A stretch of DNA of 9,554 nucleotides from Lentisphaerota bacterium (GCA_016199105.1 JACQHI010000026.1:1-9554); one strand, 5' to 3'; positions 1 to 7,722 are shown, numbered from the stretch's first letter. Made by a program: numbers and translations. Notes: generated by a model not told the origin, from the letters alone.

Positions 1-1
1 C

Positions 2-1219
2 ATCAGCGCCATGGGCTACCGGGCCGACGAGGCACAGTTCAAGCGCTGGTGGCCGGCCAGCCTGCAACTCATCGGCAAGGACATCCTGACGACCCACACG
101 GTGTACTGGCCCACGATGCTCAAGGCCATGGATGTGCCCATGCCGGAGACGATTTTTGCCCACGGCTGGTGGCTCATCGAGGGCAGCAAGATGAGCAAGT
201 CGGACGGCAACGTGGTCAACCCCATGGACCTGGCGGAGAAATACGGGGTGGACGCCTTCCGTTATTTCCTGCTGGCTGAGATGGTGCTGGGGCAGGATGC
301 CGGTTTTTCCGAGGAGGCGTTTGTCCGCCGCTACAACACGGATCTGGCGAACGATCTCGGCAATTTCGTCAATCGCATCATGAAGCTGATTGCATCCAAC
401 TGCGGCGGGAAGGTTCCGTCCGCCGGCGAGCTGACGGAGCCGGACAACGCCCTGCGCGATGCCGCCCTCAACGCCGTGCGGACCATGGAGGAGGCCATCG
501 ACAAGATGCGCCTGGACCTGGGTTTGGGCGCAGTCTCGGCGGTGCTGCGTGAAGCCAACCGCTACCTGGAGAAGCGTCAGCCGTGGGCGCTGGCCAAGGC
601 GGCGGATCCGAAGCCCCTGCATACGGTGTTGTATACGTCCGTCGAGACGCTCCGGATCATCAGCGGCCTGCTGTATCCCACGATGCCCGACAAGATGACC
701 GCGCTCCGGAAGACGCTGGGCTTCCCGGACAAAGCGCCGACGATCAGCGAACTCAGCCGGTGGGGCGGGACGGAGCCTGGCATCGAAATCGGCGAAATGA
801 CGTCGCTCTTTCCCCGTATCCTGACACCCAAGGCGGAGGCCGGCGGCCCGGCGGACAAGGCCCCGGCTAAAGGCGCTCCTGCGCCCGCTGGGGTGGTGGA
901 AGTGGAATACGCCGATTTCGCTAAGCTCCAACTCCGGACCGCCACGATTCTTCAGGCGGAGAAGGTGGAAGGGGCGGACAAGCTTCTGCGTCTGCAGATC
1001 AAGGTGGGCGAGGAGGCGCGCCAGATCGTGGCCGGCATCGCGCTCTCGTACAAGCCGGAGGAACTGCCCGGCAAGACGATCGTGATCGTGGCCAACCTCA
1101 AGCCGGCCGTCATCCGCGGCGTGGAATCCAAAGGCATGCTCCTGGCCGCCTCGCAGGGCGGCCAGCTCCGCCTGATCACCGTGGATGGCGACCTGCCGCC
1201 CGGCGCGGTCGTGAAATAA
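2..1219 (+). CDS. metG: methionyl-tRNA synthetase, C-terminal part (5' end outside window)
   Basis: This cytoplasmic enzyme charges tRNA(Met) with methionine. The frame is open from base 2, and Ile-Ser-Ala precede the first ATG at 11, so that ATG is internal and the true start lies upstream. Residues counted from this ATG: the class I signature KMSKS is at 60-64, inside a HGWW-EGSKMSKSDGNVV context of the Bacillus/Thermus type. The anticodon-binding helical region spans about 100-270, with an RYN-LANDLGN stretch near 107-118. A linker rich in Ala, Pro and Lys follows at about 275-294. A Trbp111/EMAP-type tRNA-binding OB fold occupies about 297-402, with typical LRTATI, EGADKLL and ESKGMLLAA motifs. 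The HIGH motif and zinc region must lie left of the window. The fused C-terminal domain is usual for the long, dimeric form of the enzyme. The gene ends in TAA. No clear intrinsic terminator follows. Confidence 0.97.
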   Translation: MSAMGYRADEAQFKRWWPASLQLIGKDILTTHTVYWPTMLKAMDVPMPETIFAHGWWLIEGSKMSKSDGNVVNPMDLAEKYGVDAFRYFLLAEMVLGQDAGFSEEAFVRRYNTDLANDLGNFVNRIMKLIASNCGGKVPSAGELTEPDNALRDAALNAVRTMEEAIDKMRLDLGLGAVSAVLREANRYLEKRQPWALAKAADPKPLHTVLYTSVETLRIISGLLYPTMPDKMTALRKTLGFPDKAPTISELSRWGGTEPGIEIGEMTSLFPRILTPKAEAGGPADKAPAKGAPAPAGVVEVEYADFAKLQLRTATILQAEKVEGADKLLRLQIKVGEEARQIVAGIALSYKPEELPGKTIVIVANLKPAVIRGVESKGMLLAASQGGQLRLITVDGDLPPGAVVK

Positions 1220-1396
1220 CCGGAAACCTGCGCGCTATGGTCCCTGCCGCCCAAGGAGAACATGGAGATGAAGGCCAAGATTCTCGGGGTTGTCCATCTG
1301 TCTCTCTTGGGATAAGGTGACATCAGGGATAAAGTGTTCAAACGCCTTCGGGTATTGAAACAACCGAAGACCTCGACCGCCGGGACCAGGGCGCGA
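1220..1396 (+). other. intergenic stretch with a 17-codon ORF behind a good ribosome binding site
   Basis: No supported gene is visible between metG and the first hairpin repeat. The notable point is AAGGAG at 1253-1258, followed by ATG at 1262 (spacing 3) and a second in-frame ATG at 1268 (spacing 9). The ORF ends with TAA at 1313-1315. From the second ATG it reads MKAKILGVVHLSLLG, a basic start followed by hydrophobic residues, like the beginning of a signal peptide. It may be a leader peptide, the remnant of a decayed secreted protein, or chance. The reading frame stays open after the TAA up to the TAG at 1505-1507 near the second repeat, but that sequence runs through repeat DNA and does not look protein-like. 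Confidence 0.2.
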
Positions 1397-1456
1397 TGGA
1401 GGGCGGCAGGCCCTGCCGCCGTGATCGGAACCGGCGACGGAGCCCGTCGCCCTCCA
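1397..1456. repeat. double-hairpin intergenic repeat (block 1)
   Basis: Two perfect hairpins sit side by side inside a short closing stem. Hairpin one pairs GGCGGCAGG (1402-1410) with CCTGCCGCC (1412-1420). Hairpin two pairs GGCGACGG (1433-1440) with CCGTCGCC (1444-1451) around a 3-base AGC loop. The outer stem pairs TGGAG (1397-1401) with CTCCA (1452-1456). Neither hairpin has a T-run after it, so an intrinsic terminator is unlikely. The design resembles REP/BIME-like palindromic units, which in other bacteria can be spread by RAYT (Y1-type) transposases. No such transposase is in this window. Confidence 0.7.
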
Positions 1457-1467
1457 GAATGGACACG

Positions 1468-1479
1468 ACAAACGTTTGT
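1468..1479. promoter_or_regulatory. candidate LacI-family operator (12-bp perfect palindrome)
   Basis: The sequence ACAAACGTTTGT is a perfect palindrome centred on CG. It contains AAACGTTT, the core typical of LacI/GalR-family operators such as the E. coli PurR box. It lies 117 bases upstream of the start chosen for the glycosidase-like gene and between two repeat blocks, without sharing their GC-rich hairpin character. A carbohydrate-responsive LacI regulator would fit that neighbour. No regulator gene is present here and no convincing -35/-10 pair was found beside it, so the role is inferred from the motif alone. Confidence 0.35.
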
Positions 1480-1520
1480 GTTGCCGAAAGGCATTAAGGC
1501 GGCGTAGCCGTAGTCGATAT

Positions 1521-1574
1521 GGCAGGGACGCCTCTCCGAGGCGTCCGCGGACCGCTCGGCGACCGGTCCCTACC
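1521..1574. repeat. double-hairpin intergenic repeat (block 2)
   Basis: The architecture matches the block at 1397-1456. Hairpin one is perfect: GGACGCCTC (1526-1534) pairs with GAGGCGTCC (1538-1546) around TCC. Hairpin two pairs 1549-1557 with 1561-1569 around GGC with one mismatch (C1555 against C1563). A closing stem of four pairs with one mismatch joins GGCAG (1521-1525) to CTACC (1570-1574). It ends 22 bases before the start codon of the next gene, so it should lie in or just before that gene's 5' untranslated region and could affect its expression. Confidence 0.7.
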
Positions 1575-1596
1575 AAACGCAAAACGAAAACAGGAT

Positions 1597-3357
1597 ATGA
1601 AAACAAAACCACTGGTGGTCAAGACCGAAGCGCAACAAGTACAACCTTGGGCGCAAGGGCTTGCCGCCAATTGGACCCGTGCGGCTCGGGCGACGATCCT
1701 GGCGGACATGGGCAAAGTCCGGCCGGCGTCGGCCCTGTCGGGCCGGTTGAAAAAGGGGCGGTGGAAGACGCTGTCCTATGAGGCGGGTGGAATCGCGGGA
1801 ACCATGATTGTGGCCATGGCGGACGCGGAGGCGCCGACGGTCCGGTTGCCGCTGAAGGCCAGGGGTTGGCACGCGATTTTCGTGGGCTTGTTCGCCACCG
1901 TTCCGGACGGGGCCAATCACGTTTGGCTGAAGCTGTCGAACGATGCCGCGTTTGTCCCCCGGGGGAGCAGCCCTCTGAAAGGGGGCTATTGGGCGATCGA
2001 GGATGTTTTTTTCAAAGTGGCGAAGCTCGCGGACGCGCACCTTGAAATTCGCCCCTCACGGGGCGTGCCGAGTCGCGCCGCCCTAGCTTACGTGAAACTC
2101 GTTCCCCTGACGGAGGCGGAAAGGACCGGTTTTCAGGCAGATCGGGACGACCGGTCGAAACGGACCCTGGCCGCCACCTGCGATGGATTCAGTTTCATCT
2201 ACGCACAGCGCCCGACCACGCGAGAGGAGCTGCTCTCGGAAGTCGAGATCTACCGGGATACGGATTTCGGAACGCTCCTGTTGCACATCGGCGGGGCGGA
2301 CCAGGCGAATTATCCGTCGAAACACGGGATCATGTTCGGGCAGGACCTGGACAGTTTTCCTTCGCCGGGCGACCGGAATTTTGCCGAGTCGGCGGCCATC
2401 CTGGCCCGGGAAAAAATCAATCCGACCCGGACCCTGATCGAGGGGGCGCACGCGCTCGGGATGAAGGTGCACGTGGGGCTACGTCCGGGCCTGTGGTCGT
2501 ATTACCAACCGCATACGGATTATTTCCTTTCCCCGTTTTACCGGGACCATCCCCGGTGGCGGACGCTGGATCGTGACGGGACGCCAGTGGCCCGGATGAG
2601 TTGGGCGGTGCCCGAGGTGCGCAAGCATCTGCTCGACGTACTGCGACAGGCGGTTCAACTGGGAGCGGACGGGGCACACCTCGTTTTCAACCGCGGGTTT
2701 CCACTGGTCCTTTATGAGCCGGCATTTTGCCGGCAGTTTCAACAACGATACGGGAAAGACCCGCGAAAGCTCAATGAAACCGATCCCCGCGTTCTCGGCC
2801 TGCGGTCCGAAATTGTGACGTCCTTTCTTCGGGAAACCCGGCAGATGTTGAAAGAAGAGCAGGCCACCCGCGGCGCGGGCGGAACGTTGGCGCTCAGCGT
2901 GTGCGTCCTTGGTCTCGAAGAAGGCAACCTCCAGTATGGAGTGGACATCCGGCGGTGGGTGAAGGAACAACTCGTAGATGAGGTCTATATCTACAAATAC
3001 GGATTCGGGAAGTGCAAAGCTGAAATCGATATGGATTTTTTCCATCGGGTGTGCATTCGGGCGGGGGTGAAAGTCATTCCCGTCCTCAGTATTTATGAGA
3101 CCGTGGATACGACCGTGGACAAGCATGTGCGGGAGGCGGTGGAGCTTCTGGAAAAGGGGGCCGATGGGTTGGGCGTCTGGGATGCGGCGGCCGAAGCGGG
3201 AAAGCCCGCGTGGTGGCCCATGGTCGCCCGCCTGGGTCGAAAAGACGAACTCCGGCGGCGGCTGAAAACAGGCATGGCGACCTCCGTCTGGCTGCCGGTC
3301 CATCGCCTGGGCGAAGAAATCATGGATGGGCAATATCCGATTTACTGGGGCGGTTAG
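1597..3357 (+). CDS. glycosyl-hydrolase-like TIM-barrel protein (GHL10-like)
   Basis: This 586-residue protein has no signal peptide or membrane segment, so it is probably cytoplasmic. Residues about 55-170 form a beta-rich N-terminal domain (strands around WHAIFVGLFA at 91-100 and VWLKLSND at 109-116). Residues about 190-560 show the alternating strands and helices of a (beta/alpha)8 barrel: GTLLLHIGG, MKVHVGLRPGLW, GAHLVFNRGF, TLALSVCVL, DEVYIYKYGF, VKVIPVLSIYE and GADGLGVWDA. The RGFPLVLYEP stretch (366-375) followed by YGKDPRKL (385-392) resembles glycosyl-hydrolase-like family 10 proteins of PVC bacteria. By position after strands 4 and 7, E374 and E501 are candidate catalytic acids; this is inference. 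The start at ATG 1597 is preferred over ATG 1519, because the extra 26 residues would be translated hairpin repeat. The nearest purine run (AGGA, 1592-1595) is too close to be a good ribosome binding site. Substrate is unknown. It is probably co-transcribed with the next gene. Confidence 0.75.
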   Translation: MKTKPLVVKTEAQQVQPWAQGLAANWTRAARATILADMGKVRPASALSGRLKKGRWKTLSYEAGGIAGTMIVAMADAEAPTVRLPLKARGWHAIFVGLFATVPDGANHVWLKLSNDAAFVPRGSSPLKGGYWAIEDVFFKVAKLADAHLEIRPSRGVPSRAALAYVKLVPLTEAERTGFQADRDDRSKRTLAATCDGFSFIYAQRPTTREELLSEVEIYRDTDFGTLLLHIGGADQANYPSKHGIMFGQDLDSFPSPGDRNFAESAAILAREKINPTRTLIEGAHALGMKVHVGLRPGLWSYYQPHTDYFLSPFYRDHPRWRTLDRDGTPVARMSWAVPEVRKHLLDVLRQAVQLGADGAHLVFNRGFPLVLYEPAFCRQFQQRYGKDPRKLNETDPRVLGLRSEIVTSFLRETRQMLKEEQATRGAGGTLALSVCVLGLEEGNLQYGVDIRRWVKEQLVDEVYIYKYGFGKCKAEIDMDFFHRVCIRAGVKVIPVLSIYETVDTTVDKHVREAVELLEKGADGLGVWDAAAEAGKPAWWPMVARLGRKDELRRRLKTGMATSVWLPVHRLGEEIMDGQYPIYWGG

Positions 3358-3384
3358 GACGGTCTGTCCCGGGCGTGACGCTGC

Positions 3385-3389
3385 GAGGA
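3385..3389 (+). promoter_or_regulatory. ribosome binding site deciding the start at 3396
   Basis: GAGGA lies 6 bases before ATG 3396. It sets the start of the large exported protein there rather than at the upstream in-frame ATG at 3210, which lies inside the preceding gene and would bury the signal peptide. Confidence 0.7.
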
Positions 3390-3395
3390 AACACG

Positions 3396-6300
3396 ATGCG
3401 AACAGCGATGGGCGGAGTCAGGATTATTGTGTTGGTTGCGTCTGCGCTCCTCGGGGCGAGAGTCCTGGCCGATGACGTAAAAGTCTGGCCCCTGTTCTAC
3501 CGGAATACGGACCCAGAATCCCGCGAGGTCCGCACAGAGGTTCTGTGGCCGCTCTACGTCCGCCAGGCGACACCGGACTATGCGGCGAACCAGTTCTTGA
3601 GTTTCCCGCAACGCTACCCGGCGCAGTATCCTCGCCAGTTCTATCTTTTCTGGCCGTTGACCGGCCTGCGGGCCGGCCATGGACATGACGCCTGGCTGTT
3701 CCCGTTTCTCTGGAGCGGCGAGGACCGTGCCGGGACCAACCGTCATCTTGCCCTCGTTCCTGCTTTCTACTACGGCAGGCATGGCGATGCGCGGACCCTG
3801 AATCTGGGCATCCTGCAGCACAATCGTTGGGACAAACACGGCCATGCGCATTATCTTTGGCCTCTCTTCTGGGGCGCCGTGGACCGATCCGAGGCGAGTT
3901 CAGGAAGTTCATACGGAGCGCTCCCGCTGATCTGGCTCTCCCGGCATGAGAACAAGCAAGGCGGCATCGAGCGCCAGTCCCGCTCAGGGGGCGTCCTGCT
4001 CCTGAACTGGTGGAACCGGTACCAATACAAGAACGTCTATTCGGACTACACCACCGTGCAGGCGAGCGACGGGCTGTTTCCATTTTTCTATCGTTTTGAT
4101 TCCGTTCATATATGGAACAGGCAAGTCGAGAAGGGCCGTTCGACCTCCGATCGCCTGTGGATTCTGCCTTATTGGCAGTCTCATGAATCGGAGAGCGCCA
4201 CTCAGGGGAACGTTTCCGTCCGTTCTTCGGAAGAAGCACACCACGTTCTGTTTCCCTTATACTGGAACTGGATGGGCGGCAAGAGCGGCACGAGCCATGC
4301 GGGGCATCTCGTCTTCCCGTTCTGGTGGCATTCCGAGGAAAGGCGCAACAACGAGGTGACGGGCTCCGCCAGCTTCCTCGTCCCGGTGGGAGCACATCTC
4401 TACAAGAAGGGCGAGTATGAAACACAGAACCTGCTGGGACCTTTTTTCAACCGCACCGTAAGCCAGGCGCGGGGAGGGGCCGTCCGCTACGATGCCTTTT
4501 TCCCTTTCCTGTCGTTGACCCGCGGCGCCCAGCGTTCGGGCGGGCGGGTGTTTCCGCTGGCCGGGTGGGGCCGCCAGGGGGGTGCCTACGACAATCTCTG
4601 GTATCTCTTCCCTCTCGGCTGGCGTTGCGAAACACAGGAAGGCGCTGTTTACAACGCACGGCGCCCGCAGTTCTGGGCTTTGCACGAGCTGGAGAGCAAG
4701 CCGGTCATGTCCCGGCCCGACTCCGAATGCGGTCCGCGCCGCACTGTGGCCGTCTATCCCTTCCTCTGGTCCAAGCGAAAGGCGGATGTGCAAAGCTCCG
4801 GGGTTCTGCCGTTCTACTGGCAGAGGACCGACTGCGGCGGCCCCACCCTTTCGCGCGAGACATGGCTGCCTCTCCTTCTCGGCCATCATGAAAGCAGCAA
4901 ACGCAACGGCAGGCGCACCTACGCGCGGCAGGACTACCTGCTGTCCGTGCTGGCCCATGGAACGGGTGACGACTACGCGCTCCGGCGGCTGTTCCCTCTC
5001 TTTTCGTATCACCGGTGGAGCGGGCATCGGGAGTTCGCGTCGTACATCCTGCCCTTCGCCCGCGACACCTGGCGGGATCCCCAAGAACCGGAAACGCGTT
5101 ACTCCTCCAAGCTTTCCATTCCATTCAGATTCCTGCCGCTGTTTCGTACCGCCTCGAATGGCAACGGGACCAACGATTTCCACCGTAAGAGCTGGTTCTT
5201 CCCCTTTTACAAGACATCGGTTGATCGGTCGCCCGGGGCGGTGTCCAGGAAACTCTCCATCCTCTGGCCGGTCTGGAATGGGGAGTGGCAGAACGGCGAG
5301 ACGCGCATCCGCGGCCTGGGCGGCGCGGTGAACTTTTACGAGTGCGATGCGAACGGGTTCGTGGAACAGCGCCTTCTGTACCGCGTCTTCACTCGGCGCA
5401 CGCGGAGCTGGCGGTCGGAGCATGAACTCATGCCGTTCTACGCGCAATCCAGCCGCGAGGATGGAACGTCAAGCTGGAGCTTCCTCGGCGGCCTCCTGGG
5501 CGGCGGCCGCGATACGACGCGGCGCTACCTGCGCCTGTTCTATTTCAAGATTCCCGTGGCCCCGGTCCGGCCCGGCGATGAGACGAAACGCGCGAAGATC
5601 CGGACGCGGCATGCGGACCTTGCGCTGAACTACCTGCGGCATGGCCGTCATGATCGTGCCGCCATCGAGTTCACGCTGGCTGGCGATGCCCGCGGGGACG
5701 ACCGCGAGTTCCAGATTGCCGCCGGCGATGCCTATCTGGATGCGGACGCGGATGCCATCGGCAAGGAGTTGCGTTCGAGCGTTCCCTCTTCCCTCTCTCC
5801 TTTGGCCGGAACGTCCGGCTACTGCGATGCGGCGGCGGTGCGGATGAACCTCCGATGTCTCGCCATTCAGCGGTTCGAAACGGCCATCCGACTCGGGGCC
5901 GACCGGCCGGACCTGCTTCGGAAAATCGCCTGTGCCCTCCACGACAGGGACGAACTGGCCGCCGCGCTGGAAAAGCTGTCCGAATCCGACCGGCTCCGGC
6001 CGTGTTTTGCTACCGGCATGGAACGACTGGGCGCCGCCAACTCTCTTTTTGACGAGCGACTCGGAGACAAGAAATCAGATGCCGGGGAGAAACAGGCGGC
6101 GTATGCGCGGGTGAAGTCCATTTTGGGGGAGCTGCAGAAGCGCTATCCGGATTCTCCAAGTCTGACCCGCTTGGAGGCGGAACTGCCCGGCGAAGGAGAA
6201 TCTTTGGACGCCACCACCTTCGGGCCGATGGGATTGCACGATGTCCACGGGAACAACGCCTTCAGTCCGGCGCCATTACGTCGGCTCGCGTTGTATGAAC

Positions 6301-7172
6301 GCGGCGCAACCTTCGAGCCCGGCGCCGAGGAGCGCGACTGGCTGTCTGACCGGAAAGCGCTTGCAGGTCGGTTTGTCCGGTCTCTTGTGTCCGGCAGGCC
6401 CGGAGGCCCGGCGACATTCTGTGCCCAACGTGCCGTTAACATTCTCAACTACCAGTTGTTGGAACTTCTGAATTATAAAAAGCACACCGAATCCGAGACG
6501 CTGATCCCGCGGATTCTCGAACTGTTGCCGTCAGCTTGCACATCGTGTGCCGATCCGGAACACGGCAAGGCGGCGGACCGCTACGACTTCAATAATCCGG
6601 TCCGCGAGATCATGCAGCAACTCTACCGACTATACGTGGACGCGCAGGACAAACCCCTGGCCTACATCGCCTTCGCCAAGGAGCTGGCCGGCCGGCTCTG
6701 CTTGCACCAGCGCGAGGCGGTGGAGAAGGAGTTGGAGCGGGTGCGCTTTGAACAGCAATATCTGAAGGAATGGCGCATCGCCGGCGTATTGGCGGATAGC
6801 CCCGTGAACAGGGTTTACAGCGGAAAATTTTTCGACCGTTACGTGAATCTGGACGGCATCCTTGGTCAGCCCGACCGCTGCACGCTCACGGCCGACTGTG
6901 TCGTCACGGCGCCCGAAGAACGGCCGGCCGTGCTCTGGCTGGGGTTTGACCATGTGCTGACCGTTGAATTGAACGGCAAGACCGTGTTTGGCCCGAAGTC
7001 CAGGAAGATAGCGGTGCGCGACGAGTTCCGTGTTCCCATCCTGCTTCAGCCGGGGGAAAATCGGCTTCGCCTGACAGTGACCGATGACACCCTGGCCTAC
7101 GGTTTCTTTGCCCGCCTCAGCTCCGTGGCCGGTGACCTGATGGAGGATGTTGCCGCCGCGCCGGCGCCGTGA
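3396..7172 (+). CDS. large exported protein with aromatic-proline repeats, TPR-like helices and a jelly-roll-like C-terminus
   Basis: This 1258-residue protein is not a family I recognise. A signal peptide is clear: basic start, hydrophobic core 10-21, and likely cleavage after ARVLA (residue 25). Residues 30-683 carry about 25 copies of a motif of two hydrophobic or aromatic residues, Pro, Leu or Phe, then aromatic (VWPLFY, LFPFLW, YLWPLFW, VLFPLYW, VFPFWW, VLPFYW, WFFPFYK). From residue 287 to 406 the prolines fall at 287, 308, 330, 349, 370, 387 and 406, a period near 20. Charged, loop-like sequence separates the motifs, suggesting short beta strands in a propeller, solenoid or barrel. Residues about 735-920 look like four degenerate TPR units (LALNYLRHGRHDRAAIEF). 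About 985-1130 is helical. About 1140-1245 resembles a carbohydrate-binding-type jelly roll (LWLGFDHVLTVELNGKTVF, LQPGENRLRLTV). Export to periplasm or surface is likely; the function is unknown. It follows the TIM-barrel gene by 38 bases. Confidence 0.85.
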   Translation: MRTAMGGVRIIVLVASALLGARVLADDVKVWPLFYRNTDPESREVRTEVLWPLYVRQATPDYAANQFLSFPQRYPAQYPRQFYLFWPLTGLRAGHGHDAWLFPFLWSGEDRAGTNRHLALVPAFYYGRHGDARTLNLGILQHNRWDKHGHAHYLWPLFWGAVDRSEASSGSSYGALPLIWLSRHENKQGGIERQSRSGGVLLLNWWNRYQYKNVYSDYTTVQASDGLFPFFYRFDSVHIWNRQVEKGRSTSDRLWILPYWQSHESESATQGNVSVRSSEEAHHVLFPLYWNWMGGKSGTSHAGHLVFPFWWHSEERRNNEVTGSASFLVPVGAHLYKKGEYETQNLLGPFFNRTVSQARGGAVRYDAFFPFLSLTRGAQRSGGRVFPLAGWGRQGGAYDNLWYLFPLGWRCETQEGAVYNARRPQFWALHELESKPVMSRPDSECGPRRTVAVYPFLWSKRKADVQSSGVLPFYWQRTDCGGPTLSRETWLPLLLGHHESSKRNGRRTYARQDYLLSVLAHGTGDDYALRRLFPLFSYHRWSGHREFASYILPFARDTWRDPQEPETRYSSKLSIPFRFLPLFRTASNGNGTNDFHRKSWFFPFYKTSVDRSPGAVSRKLSILWPVWNGEWQNGETRIRGLGGAVNFYECDANGFVEQRLLYRVFTRRTRSWRSEHELMPFYAQSSREDGTSSWSFLGGLLGGGRDTTRRYLRLFYFKIPVAPVRPGDETKRAKIRTRHADLALNYLRHGRHDRAAIEFTLAGDARGDDREFQIAAGDAYLDADADAIGKELRSSVPSSLSPLAGTSGYCDAAAVRMNLRCLAIQRFETAIRLGADRPDLLRKIACALHDRDELAAALEKLSESDRLRPCFATGMERLGAANSLFDERLGDKKSDAGEKQAAYARVKSILGELQKRYPDSPSLTRLEAELPGEGESLDATTFGPMGLHDVHGNNAFSPAPLRRLALYERGATFEPGAEERDWLSDRKALAGRFVRSLVSGRPGGPATFCAQRAVNILNYQLLELLNYKKHTESETLIPRILELLPSACTSCADPEHGKAADRYDFNNPVREIMQQLYRLYVDAQDKPLAYIAFAKELAGRLCLHQREAVEKELERVRFEQQYLKEWRIAGVLADSPVNRVYSGKFFDRYVNLDGILGQPDRCTLTADCVVTAPEERPAVLWLGFDHVLTVELNGKTVFGPKSRKIAVRDEFRVPILLQPGENRLRLTVTDDTLAYGFFARLSSVAGDLMEDVAAAPAP

Positions 7173-7199
7173 CGTTGGGCACACGAAAATTGCAGACAC

Positions 7200-7286
7200 G
7201 GTCACGACGGAGCGTGACCCTCCCAAAGCAAGACTTTTTCGATGGAGGGATCCAGCCTTCGTCCCGACCTCTCGGAGAGTCGGGAC
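7200..7286. repeat. hairpin cluster in the convergent gap
   Basis: The gap of 189 bases (7173-7361) separates two converging transcription units and holds no gene. Hairpin one pairs GGTCACG (7200-7206) with CGTGACC (7213-7219). A longer-range pairing joins CCCTCC (7218-7223) with GGAGGG (7244-7249). Hairpin two pairs GTCCCGA (7261-7267) with TCGGGAC (7280-7286), extended by CTCT/AGAG beyond one bulged C. The hairpins could stop transcription from either side. However, the only T-run (7235-7239) does not directly follow a stem, so this is not a classical intrinsic terminator. It resembles the other intergenic hairpin repeats here. In 7287-7361 I see nothing further except weak GC-rich complementarity. 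Confidence 0.6.
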
Positions 7287-7361
7287 TATGGCGGAGTAGG
7301 CCGCGCTCCGTCGCGTCCAAATCAATTGTTTCACAGTTTCCGAGTGGTGTGGGTAGCGGGG

Positions 7362-7712
7362 CTACTGCTGGGTGACCGTGGCGGTGGCGGTGTTGTTGTC
7401 GGCGTCATTGACCGTCACGAGGTTGACTCCGGCGTTGGTGGCGCTCTGGTAGAAGGCGGTGTTGTTGCTTGCCGTATAGAGTGTTCCCAGGCTGGGATTG
7501 CTGAGCGTCCAGGTGTATGGCGCGGTCCCGTCGCTGGCGACAAACCGGATGACGTTGGTGGCCTGGAGGCTCAAGGTCACCGCGTCGGGAACCAGGGTCA
7601 ACCCGGACACCGAATTGGTCTCGTCGTTCAGCCCGAAGGGATCGTCCGCATCGCAGCCGCCCAGGCACAGGACGGCGATGCATCCCAGGCCGGCGATCGT
7701 TCCCGTCAGCAT
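7362..7712 (-). CDS. small lipoprotein with one Ig-like domain
   Basis: This encodes a 116-residue exported lipoprotein. The N-terminus MLTGTIAGLGCIAVLCLGGC is a lipoprotein signal ending in the lipobox LGGC, with the lipidated Cys at residue 20. Asp follows at +2; in enteric bacteria that residue keeps lipoproteins in the inner membrane, but the rule may not hold here. After a short Asp/Asn-rich spacer, residues about 36-116 read as one small beta-sandwich of bacterial Ig-like type (LTLVPDAVTLSLQATN, APYTWTLSNPSLGTL, NLVTVNDADNNTATATV). The start at 7712 was chosen because GGAGG lies 10 bases upstream and it gives a normal signal length. An ATG at 7736 would add 8 residues. The gene follows the sulfatase stop by 29 bases on the same strand, so co-transcription is likely. 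A role in adhesion or protein scaffolding at the envelope is a guess from the domain type. Confidence 0.8.
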   Translation of the reverse strand: MLTGTIAGLGCIAVLCLGGCDADDPFGLNDETNSVSGLTLVPDAVTLSLQATNVIRFVASDGTAPYTWTLSNPSLGTLYTASNNTAFYQSATNAGVNLVTVNDADNNTATATVTQQ

Positions 7713-7722
7713 CGAGCGATGG

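Noticed and set aside
1519..1596. N-terminal extension of the TIM-barrel protein from the ATG at 1519
   Set aside because: The 26 extra residues are a translation of the double-hairpin repeat and look like low-complexity Arg/Gly/Pro sequence.
1235..1612. 125-residue minus-strand frame across the metG downstream gap
   Set aside because: It runs through both hairpin blocks. A short stretch (FQYPKAFEHFIPDVTL) looks protein-like, but no family is recognised and no start signal is seen.
3210..3395. Upstream start for the exported protein at 3210
   Set aside because: It lies inside the preceding gene and would bury a clear signal peptide; GAGGA before 3396 supports the later start.
3424..4425. 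333-residue minus-strand open frame
   Set aside because: It is Arg/Ser/Gly-rich, without a motif or start signal, and lies wholly over the better supported plus-strand gene.
4257..5447. 396-residue minus-strand open frame inside the exported protein gene
   Set aside because: High GC leaves long open antisense frames; the plus-strand frame has a signal peptide, a ribosome binding site and a regular repeat pattern across this span.
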